The notes beneath the pieces are model-generated. The model was given only the letters and a program-made list of their open reading frames with translations, did no database searches and was not told where the DNA came from. From positions 14,087 to 51,568 of IMG/VR virus record IMGVR_UViG_3300030061_000094: a DNA stretch of 37,482 bases; one strand, written 5' to 3'. Source of the DNA: a virus. The position numbers and the translations under genes were made by a program. Below, one piece after another: positions 30,960 through 37,482 of the stretch (positions are counted from its first letter, which is position 1; the number at the start of each line of letters is the position of its first letter).

Positions 30960-33900
30960 CTTTTCCTTCAAGTGTGGCTATGCGAGCTTCAAGCTCTTGA
31001 ATTGCTTTAACCATTATAGGCATTAAAGAAGCTTCGCCTATTCTTTGTCTACCATCCGTAGGATCAGCCGACCACATATCAAACCCATCTTTAATATCAG
31101 AATAACTGTCTATAACCTGTTTAACTTCTTGAGCTATAAATCCATGATTATATTTACCGTTCATCACCCTCTCATCAGAGTCAGGGTCGTGTGTTCTCAT
31201 TTCAGGATCAATGTCTTTTGCTTTCTTCCACCTAAATGTCACTGGCCTTAAATCTTTTATAAAATCTAAACCAATCTTTTCATCTTGGATGTCCTCTTTA
31301 AGTCTTACATCAGATGGCGCAGTGATGGACGTTGCACCAAATGCGATATTACTATCCGTAGCTCCGAAACCAAATGTGAAATTGTTTGCTGCTTGTGATG
31401 TAACTCCCGTCCCTAAAACAATAATTTGTGATGTGTCGCTGGCAGCGGTATCAGAGTTGTATCCCATAATTACATTGCTGTTACCTGTTGCAAAATTATC
31501 ACCAGCCAATCCGCCTACAAGAGTGTTTGAAACTCCAGTAGATATTGTGTAGCCAGCAGAGTGACCCACACATGTATTGTAAGCGTTGGTAGACGAGCCA
31601 TAATTTTGAGAGAAAAGACATTGCGCTCCAACAGCGGTACTACCGTGTCCTAGTGTATTACTCGTAAGTGACCTCCACCCTAATGCCACATTTCCATCAG
31701 CATCAGTCATTGCGTCACCTGCTTCACCACCCAACATGACATTATAAATACCAGTGGTCATTGCTGTACCTGCAAGGTAACCAACTGCCGTGTTTACACC
31801 AGACGCTCCTACGTTCTGTGCTTTCAATGCTTGATAACCGACAGCAACACTTTCACCATTGGCATCTTCAGTTTTAAGTGCTTCAAATCCAACAGCTACG
31901 TTTGCATCACCCGTGGTTAGTGCAGTGCCAGCCTCGTCACCCACAACTACGTTATAATTTCCTCCAGAGGCTATTGAGTTACCTGCGTTTACACCTGCAC
32001 GAAAGTTGGACGTACCTGCACTAGCAGTAATGATATCTGCACCATCTGCGAAAGTAACATCAGCAGCAAAGTTTACTGCACCATCTACATCCACTGCATC
32101 TAAGTTGGTTGTACCGTCTACATCAATATCACCAGAGATGTCTAGTGAGCCAAAAGAACCCACCCCTGTGGTAGTTATGTTACTAGAGCCTGTATCAATC
32201 GTACCAAAGCCACTTGTAATACTACCACTATCTAAAGCACCAACAGTTGTTGCAGCAGTAGTAACAAGATTAGGCATGGCTGTAATCTCATCATCAAAGT
32301 ATGCAGCAAGGTCTGTTACAGCTACTTGCACCATAGTGCCGTTGTCATTTAAAACAACACGATCAGCGTCAGCTACCGTTGTTGCTGTTGCAGAAGTATT
32401 ACCATCTACTATATTAAGCTCTGCTGCTGTACTGGTTACACCGTCAAGTATATTTAACTCTGCTGCTGTACTGGTTACACCGTCAAGTATATTAAGTTCT
32501 GCTGCAGTGCTAGTTACACCATCTAAGATATTAAGTTCTGCTCCTGTAGATGTAACTGCAGTACCACCGTAGTTTAAGTTACCTGCACCTATTACAATTT
32601 CACCTGTGCCTTTAGGTGTAAGTGCAATACCTATGTTAGTGTCTCCACCTGTAGCTGCTATTATTGGATTACTGCCAGTAGCATTGTTAGTAATCTCTAT
32701 TTCATTTACAGCAGAGCTTGTTGTTTGAAATACTACAAGTTCATTACCATTAGCATCAGCTATAAAACCACCATCAGCTATTTTAGGTGCAGTAAGTGTT
32801 TTGTTAGTTAGTGTAGCAGTTGAAGCTGTTGATACTAGGTCAACGTCACCACCTGTGCTTGGAAGTGTTAGGGAGTTAGAAGCAGCCTCAGAGTGTGGTG
32901 CTCCTTGAAGTGTTTGTGCATGAGCATTGCTAGACTCACAGTAAAATTTAATCTTTGATACTGCCCCTGCATTCTTTAAATCAATTAATCCTGACTCTAT
33001 TCCTACATTACCATCAATGACTACTTGACCAGAACCTTTAGGCAATAGTTTTAAATCAATATTAGTATCACCACCAGTAGAAGCAATTTGTACACCATTA
33101 CCAGTAGCAGCATTAGTAACTTCTATTTGATTGACTGCAGAGCTAGTAGTTTGGAAGACTATTTGTTCGTTGCCGTTTTCATCTCCTATAAAGTGTGCGT
33201 CATCAATTAATATATTACTAGAGTTAGTATCTAAGTTACCACCTAGCTGTGGAGTTGTATCATCTACTACGTTAGATATAGCACCAGAAGCAGCAAGACC
33301 TGCAACTACAGCACTACGTGTAATCTTTTTAAGACCGCCACCAGATGTGTCAACAGCTAAGAATACGTCATCATTAGCTACCGTACTAATCTCTGATAAA
33401 GCAGTTACTAGGGTAGGATTAAAGTTTGTACCATCAGCGATAAGTAAAGCACCAGAAGTATTGGTAGCCATTGTAAGGTCATCACCGCTAATAGTAAGAT
33501 CACCTGCTATTGTAGCATTAGCACCACTAAATGTCAAGGCTGTAGTTGTGCCTGACTTAATAACTAAGTTGCCAGAACTATTTGTTAGTGAACCATAGGT
33601 TGTACCTGCATCTTTTACAAATACATCTCCACCATCTGCGTCAAGTATAATGTCACCAGAGGAATCTAGCGTAATGTCTGTGCCATCATTGGTAATAGTA
33701 TCAAGGGCAATACTACCTACGTTAGTAATATCAGCATCACCAAACGAAGTAGCAGCAAGTGTAGTAGCACCAGACACAGTTAAAGCATCAATACTAGCAG
33801 TATCAATGTTAGCTGTACCGTCAATGTACAAGTCTTTAAATTCTAGTGAGCTAGAGCCTAAGTCTACGTCATTGTCTGTAGTAGGAAGTATAGACCCATT

Positions 33901-34533
33901 GTTAAATGTAATTTGTGTTTCACCACCAGTAGTAACTGTGATTACATCTGACCCACTAAACGCTATGCTTGTGTTTGTGTCACTGTCACCAGATATACTA
34001 TCTAGCTGTATGTCACCAGCATTAGTAAAGTTAGAATCACTAAGGTCAAACGTACCTGTTACATCTAAATTACCACCTACAGATAAATTACCTGATATAT
34101 CAACAAGACCATTTATGTCAATGGTTGTAGCTGCAATTTGTATTTCTGTATCAGCTACAAGATCAAGCTGACCATCTGCACTAGAGTTAATGTAAATACC
34201 AGTATCACGAAACTGTATCTTTTCTGTAGATGCAATAAGTAAATCATCTGAGAACTCAAAGTAATCCTCATCCTCCATCCACTTTAGTACACCGTCATTA
34301 GTCTCACCATCAAACGTAATAACAATATCTGTACCTGCAGTGCCTTGACCAAACGTTATACCGTGACCTAAGAGAGCACTAAGAGGCCCACCCTCTCCTG
34401 CTGTACCATCATGTGTGTGTCCTGTGCCAGCAGCAAAGGCAGCTAGTAATTGGTCAAACTCATCATTCGTGTCTGCAGCCTGTATAACGTCACCGTCTGT
34501 ATACGTAGACTGCCTTGTGTATGTAGCACCCAT
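30949..34533 (-). CDS. Tail fibre/spike with C-terminal S74 intramolecular chaperone
   Basis: This 1194-residue protein is rich in Gly, Thr, Ser and Asp, as expected of a trimeric beta fibre. The N-terminus (GATYTRQSTYTDGDVIQAADTN) is the virion-attachment type. The shaft has repeats, including four 13-residue units VTSTAAELNILDG. Near residues 870-1040, units such as NTAVGYLAGTAMTTG resemble a beta-roll adhesin head. Residues 1074-1194 are an S74 peptidase chaperone: SDVRLK supplies S1074 and K1079 of the self-cleavage dyad, and FIAQEVKQV is conserved. The chaperone folds the trimer and then cuts itself off. It would bind the host surface. ATG overlaps the nozzle stop. Confidence 0.88.
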   Translation of the reverse strand: MGATYTRQSTYTDGDVIQAADTNDEFDQLLAAFAAGTGHTHDGTAGEGGPLSALLGHGITFGQGTAGTDIVITFDGETNDGVLKWMEDEDYFEFSDDLLIASTEKIQFRDTGIYINSSADGQLDLVADTEIQIAATTIDINGLVDISGNLSVGGNLDVTGTFDLSDSNFTNAGDIQLDSISGDSDTNTSIAFSGSDVITVTTGGETQITFNNGSILPTTDNDVDLGSSSLEFKDLYIDGTANIDTASIDALTVSGATTLAATSFGDADITNVGSIALDTITNDGTDITLDSSGDIILDADGGDVFVKDAGTTYGSLTNSSGNLVIKSGTTTALTFSGANATIAGDLTISGDDLTMATNTSGALLIADGTNFNPTLVTALSEISTVANDDVFLAVDTSGGGLKKITRSAVVAGLAASGAISNVVDDTTPQLGGNLDTNSSNILIDDAHFIGDENGNEQIVFQTTSSAVNQIEVTNAATGNGVQIASTGGDTNIDLKLLPKGSGQVVIDGNVGIESGLIDLKNAGAVSKIKFYCESSNAHAQTLQGAPHSEAASNSLTLPSTGGDVDLVSTASTATLTNKTLTAPKIADGGFIADANGNELVVFQTTSSAVNEIEITNNATGSNPIIAATGGDTNIGIALTPKGTGEIVIGAGNLNYGGTAVTSTGAELNILDGVTSTAAELNILDGVTSTAAELNILDGVTSTAAELNIVDGNTSATATTVADADRVVLNDNGTMVQVAVTDLAAYFDDEITAMPNLVTTAATTVGALDSGSITSGFGTIDTGSSNITTTGVGSFGSLDISGDIDVDGTTNLDAVDVDGAVNFAADVTFADGADIITASAGTSNFRAGVNAGNSIASGGNYNVVVGDEAGTALTTGDANVAVGFEALKTEDANGESVAVGYQALKAQNVGASGVNTAVGYLAGTAMTTGIYNVMLGGEAGDAMTDADGNVALGWRSLTSNTLGHGSTAVGAQCLFSQNYGSSTNAYNTCVGHSAGYTISTGVSNTLVGGLAGDNFATGNSNVIMGYNSDTAASDTSQIIVLGTGVTSQAANNFTFGFGATDSNIAFGATSITAPSDVRLKEDIQDEKIGLDFIKDLRPVTFRWKKAKDIDPEMRTHDPDSDERVMNGKYNHGFIAQEVKQVIDSYSDIKDGFDMWSADPTDGRQRIGEASLMPIMVKAIQELEARIATLEGKDDE
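32401..32556 (-). repeat. Four tandem 39-bp repeats in the fibre gene
   Basis: Four consecutive 39-bp units encode VTSTGAELNILDG, VTSTAAELNILDG twice and VTSTAAELNIVDG. The two middle units are nearly identical at DNA level, so the array is prone to slipped-strand length change. The motif is common in phage fibre shafts. Confidence 0.85.
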
Positions 34534-36272
34534 TAGCGTCTTGCTCCTACTTGATACTCTAACTGAAATCCTTTTAGTGAATAAGGAGATGAAACACCAT
34601 TGTCATCAACTCTTAGGGCCACTGTAAACCCTGAACCTTCTACAGGTTGTCTGACTAGTGGTACTGTACCACCACCATAAACAAACTGTGTTTCACTTGA
34701 TGCTGTACTGTAAACAGCAGTGCCGTACTGAGAGCCTACCTTACCCGTTGTTAAAGTATAAGGTGCAGGTCTAGCTGCCCCAACATTCTCATTATCATAG
34801 CGTAATACTAAATCAGCACTTATTGCAGCTTCAGGTTCGTAGTTAAGTATTACCCTGTGCATGTGCTTTCGTAGGCCAGCATCACCAAAACTTATATCTG
34901 GCCCCCTATATCTACCAAGAACAGTTACACCATCAAATGTGTTACCTTTTTCTTGCCTGTGTACATAACCTTCAAAGTCACCATGAATTACTATTACATC
35001 ACCTGCAGTTATAAAAGAGTCAGTGCATGAAGGTTTTATTCCTAGTGTTTCAGAAAACTCAAAACCACTTTCTTTCATAACGCACACTACACCTCTAGTG
35101 CGTTTTTGTCCATTAGTTGCTTTTGTAAAGAATAATCTGTACTGTGTTTTATCAGGTATAGTTACACTTTCAAACAAAGATGCATCTACTATATTTTTAT
35201 CAAACAATCCTTGTACATTTTTAGATACTGTACCAAGCTCAACGTCACCAATCTTAGCTGTACCTGCAACTGTTCTTAAACCATCAGGCCCAAGAAACAT
35301 TAAGTCACCTGCAAATTCCTGTATTGTATCACCATTAATACAACCAATATTTCTTGTGACAGGCTGTACTGAAAAATCAGACAAACTAGAACCTGTAAGT
35401 TTAAATATCCTGTTCTCACAAAATATAAATAAACTATCACGAAAAGCTTTTAGTCCTACTATGGTGTCATCTACTTTGATGCTACCTGCACCGTCTGCTG
35501 CGTCAAAGTCATCCTCATCTAAAGGCTCACTAAATACAACCTCTTGTGGTGTGGTTGACTTACCAGCGTAAAACATGTGGTTTCTGTAAGCAGCTACAAA
35601 CTTTGATCCAGATACGGCACTTTCACTAACATCAGTTGCACTCATAGATGAATTAAATACTACAGGTGCGTTAGTACCGTCAACTAATACTAGTTTGTCG
35701 TTACCATCAAAGTTAAATCTCTCAAAGTTATACTTACCTGCATTAGTTCTACCTGTATCTCTTTGTGTCCAGCTTTCAGATACAGTATCATCTGTAGAGT
35801 GATTAGCTGCTGTAGTGCTAGAAGTTGCGCGAGTTACACCTGTGAATGCAAACGTAGAAACTCCTGTATAAGTAAATATCTCATCACTAATTTGTAATGT
35901 ACCACTTGTAGAAAAACCTGCAGTGGAGTCAACTGTAATTGTACCAGAGCCTGTCATACTTGTAGTTGACAATATCTTTAGGCTTAATTCAGTAGAACCT
36001 GCACTATATATTCTTTCGCCACGAGCAGCTACAACTCTTTCTGCAAATATACAAGACAATAAAACTTTTTCTGATGTATTATTAGTTTGTGGTACTTGGT
36101 GATTTACGTACTTACGAAAACCGTTTATTCTTCTGTAACCGCCCTTGATGTCAGGCTCAAAGTTTGTAAGCTCTAAAGCTTCACCAGGCTGCATCATAAA
36201 GGTAGACTTGTCTAAAACTAGACCACCTTCACAATTAAATGCTGTAGACTGTAACGTTGAAGTATCTGGCAT
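34533..36272 (-). CDS. Tail nozzle protein (T7 gp12 / tail tubular B type)
   Basis: The 579-residue product has the start typical of nozzle proteins of podoviruses (EGGLVLDKSTFMMQPGEALELTNFEP, then GGYRRINGFRKY). The body reads as a beta-propeller with repeated short strands (VAARGERIYSAG, VVVFSEPLDEDDF-like blocks and FCENRIFKLTG). Residues 103-165 are an inserted beta module that also occurs in the next gene upstream. The nozzle closes the tail tube and touches the cell envelope. The assignment rests on the N-terminal pattern, length and location between adaptor and fibre. It ends overlapping the fibre start. Confidence 0.75.
   Translation of the reverse strand: MPDTSTLQSTAFNCEGGLVLDKSTFMMQPGEALELTNFEPDIKGGYRRINGFRKYVNHQVPQTNNTSEKVLLSCIFAERVVAARGERIYSAGSTELSLKILSTTSMTGSGTITVDSTAGFSTSGTLQISDEIFTYTGVSTFAFTGVTRATSSTTAANHSTDDTVSESWTQRDTGRTNAGKYNFERFNFDGNDKLVLVDGTNAPVVFNSSMSATDVSESAVSGSKFVAAYRNHMFYAGKSTTPQEVVFSEPLDEDDFDAADGAGSIKVDDTIVGLKAFRDSLFIFCENRIFKLTGSSLSDFSVQPVTRNIGCINGDTIQEFAGDLMFLGPDGLRTVAGTAKIGDVELGTVSKNVQGLFDKNIVDASLFESVTIPDKTQYRLFFTKATNGQKRTRGVVCVMKESGFEFSETLGIKPSCTDSFITAGDVIVIHGDFEGYVHRQEKGNTFDGVTVLGRYRGPDISFGDAGLRKHMHRVILNYEPEAAISADLVLRYDNENVGAARPAPYTLTTGKVGSQYGTAVYSTASSETQFVYGGGTVPLVRQPVEGSGFTVALRVDDNGVSSPYSLKGFQLEYQVGARR
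35778..35966 (-). other. Inserted beta module, nozzle copy
   Basis: Residues 103-165 of the nozzle contain STAGFSTSGTLQISDE, then FTYTGV, TGVTRATSSTTAANH and a closing DDTV. The same order of motifs occurs at 36644-36829 in the adaptor. It reads as a compact Ig-like or beta-sandwich domain inserted in a loop. Confidence 0.75.
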
Positions 36273-36274
36273 TA

Positions 36275-37210
36275 TTATGACACTCTGAGCACAGGGTTAG
36301 ATGATCCATAAGGCGATTCTATCATGTATGACCTTACGTAGTCATACTTGTTTACAGATAGTGTTTGTATATTTTTTATACCTTGCTCAAACCGTTCAAA
36401 GTTTAGCTGGTACTGCTGTAGCTCACCACGGTACTGATACACAAAAGCAACTGCACCATCAACTACAACTGCAGCAAACCTGTCAGGTATAGTTGTTGTG
36501 TCACCGTGTGCAGATAAATCACTAGGAAATGTGTAGTAATCAAAAGCTAACGTATAAGCTTTATCAGGGTAAGGGTACAGTAAGTATTTGTTGTCAGGTG
36601 TACGCACTATAAACTTAGGTATACCACCATCCTCAAATTGTGTTACTGTAGTACCACTAGCGTGTAGAGCAGCCGTAGTACTGTTAGCACCTCTGGTACA
36701 ACCTGTAATGTCATTACCTGATACGCCAGTGTAAGTTACTTGTTCGCTGCCTATATGCACTGTACCACTAGTGTCAAAGCCTGTAGAGGATGTCAGTGTT
36801 AGTGTAGTGACTGAACTAGAGTGGGAGCCGTTTAAAGTAGTTGACTGAACATCGTCTTCTTGGTTTGCATAGTCCTTAGATACGTACTCATTGTAATTTA
36901 GTATGCTAAGATTATTACCTGATGAACCAAGTGTTTCATTCTTTTTAATTCTTGCAGTATTGTAATCTATATATTTTGTACTAGTAGGTAAAGCGTAGCG
37001 AGATACGCCAGCAGTTAGTGTAGATGAATTAGTTGCGTGATTAAATGGGTAGCCAAACTCTCTCTGGTTTATGTACCTGATAGCTTCATTGACTGCTGTT
37101 TGACTTTGTGACTGAATACCTCTAGGGCTAGAAAAGTTACTAGACGTAAGCTCTACTTCATTCATACGCACAAGCGTTTTATTAGTAAGCGTAAGAAATG
37201 TCTCAGCCAT
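36275..37210 (-). CDS. Tail adaptor protein (T7 gp11 / tail tubular A type)
   Basis: The 311-residue product starts with TFLTLTNKTLVRMNEVELTS and SRGIQ/AVNEAIRYINQREFGYPFN-type helices. This is the helical hub of T7 gp11- and P22 gp4-like adaptors that join portal and tail. The C-terminal half (TPDNKYLLYPYPDKAYTLAFDYY and IPDRFAAVVVDGAVAFVYQYRGE) also fits. Residues 128-189 are an extra beta module shared with the nozzle. It precedes the nozzle gene by 2 bp, as in other podoviruses. Confidence 0.78.
   Translation of the reverse strand: MAETFLTLTNKTLVRMNEVELTSSNFSSPRGIQSQSQTAVNEAIRYINQREFGYPFNHATNSSTLTAGVSRYALPTSTKYIDYNTARIKKNETLGSSGNNLSILNYNEYVSKDYANQEDDVQSTTLNGSHSSSVTTLTLTSSTGFDTSGTVHIGSEQVTYTGVSGNDITGCTRGANSTTAALHASGTTVTQFEDGGIPKFIVRTPDNKYLLYPYPDKAYTLAFDYYTFPSDLSAHGDTTTIPDRFAAVVVDGAVAFVYQYRGELQQYQLNFERFEQGIKNIQTLSVNKYDYVRSYMIESPYGSSNPVLRVS
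36644..36829 (-). other. Inserted beta module, adaptor copy
   Basis: Residues 128-189 of the adaptor read SSTGFDTSGTVHIGSEQVTY, TGVSG, ITGCTRGANSTTAALH and a final SGTTV, matching the nozzle copy motif by motif. The module interrupts a protein family that does not normally need it. Confidence 0.75.
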
Positions 37211-37266
37211 AGTGCAATCCCTATTTTACAAGTAAAGGGGAGCCAGTTGCCCAGCCCCCCAATAAG

Positions 37267-37482
37267 TTATGCGAGTAGATCACGGTCTACTTCATTCGCA
37301 GAACCTGACTGTGAGATGTCATCCATGATAATGCAAACTGCATACACACGTAGAATACCACCAGTAATAGTTCCACTAGATGCTTGAATCTCTACATCAA
37401 GTGTATCTGCTGCTGCAGTAAACACTGGTAGATTTCCACACACACCTGAAGATGTAATTGCTGGTGTATGATCACCAACAGA
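37267..37482 (-). CDS. C-terminal fragment of a virion protein (71 aa visible)
   Basis: A - strand frame enters from the right edge and stops at TAA 37267-37269. The visible part is a beta-rich, Thr/Ala/Gly-rich sequence (NLPVFTAAADTLDVEIQASS, GGILRVYAVCIIMDD) ending in NEVDRDLLA. This resembles the end of small beta structural proteins found next to capsid genes in marine phages, but the full gene is needed. It lies 56 bp before the adaptor start, consistent with a head or head-tail joining gene. Confidence 0.6.
   Translation of the reverse strand, partial: SVGDHTPAITSSGVCGNLPVFTAAADTLDVEIQASSGTITGGILRVYAVCIIMDDISQSGSANEVDRDLLA

Noticed and set aside
37214-37260. G/C-rich hairpin between the right-edge gene and the adaptor on the - strand
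   Set aside because: The stem is short and bulged, and the following T-run is weak, so a terminator is not supported.

Overview
This window is part of the genome of a tailed double-stranded DNA phage. The best match I can make from the sequence is the marine HMO-2011-type group of podoviruses, which infect alphaproteobacteria such as SAR116, Roseobacter and SAR11 relatives. The main reason is a family-A DNA polymerase with a DnaJ-type zinc-finger insert between its exonuclease and polymerase domains. It sits beside ThyX, a cobalamin-dependent ribonucleotide reductase, a split primase and helicase, T7-type adaptor and nozzle proteins and very large internal virion proteins. The host is an inference. 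No RNA polymerase, terminase, portal or complete capsid gene lies in the window, and I saw no tRNA, CRISPR array or insertion sequence.

Layout. Bases 1-16014 are read on the + strand as one tightly packed early/middle block, in which most genes overlap or touch and several start with GTG. From left to right it holds the end of an unknown gene, small orphan genes, a diverged cytosine-methyltransferase-like protein, more micro-genes, a tyrosine integrase, a repeat-rich HNH endonuclease, primase, a nested Lys-rich gene, endonuclease VII, five small membrane, secreted or coiled-coil proteins, ThyX, helicase and DNA polymerase. A near-consensus sigma-70 promoter follows at the end of the polymerase gene. 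After it come a putative ssDNA-binding protein, a Cas4-like nuclease, endonuclease I, a DUF3310 protein, the class II ribonucleotide reductase, and three small genes. The last of these resembles the Acb2/Tad1 family of nucleotide-sponge anti-defence proteins.

The two transcription units meet tail to tail with 2 bp between stop codons (16014/16017). A 76-nt, about 30-bp hairpin followed by a T-run on the + strand lies inside the last gene of the leftward unit and is the likely + strand terminator.

Bases 16017-37482 are read on the - strand as the late block. In transcription order from the right: the C-terminus of an unknown virion protein, tail adaptor, tail nozzle, a tail fibre ending in a self-cleaving S74 chaperone, three small proteins, a 1386-residue protein with sixteen exact 22-residue repeats, a 785-residue peptidoglycan-binding protein, a membrane protein, two further virion proteins, a tail-lysozyme protein, a 1215-residue internal protein, and a 57-residue membrane protein.

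How the parts work together. ThyX and the reductase supply dNTPs. Primase, helicase, polymerase and the putative ssDNA-binding protein copy DNA, while the Cas4-like nuclease and two different junction-resolving nucleases process intermediates. The integrase suggests that integration may be possible, although one catalytic His appears to be replaced and no attachment site could be identified. The most unusual signals are the wobble-rich + strand RNA hairpins, the Acb2-like gene, the duplicated translation-start module near 2 kb, the shared beta-module in adjacent tail genes, and the 16 x 22-residue repeat.
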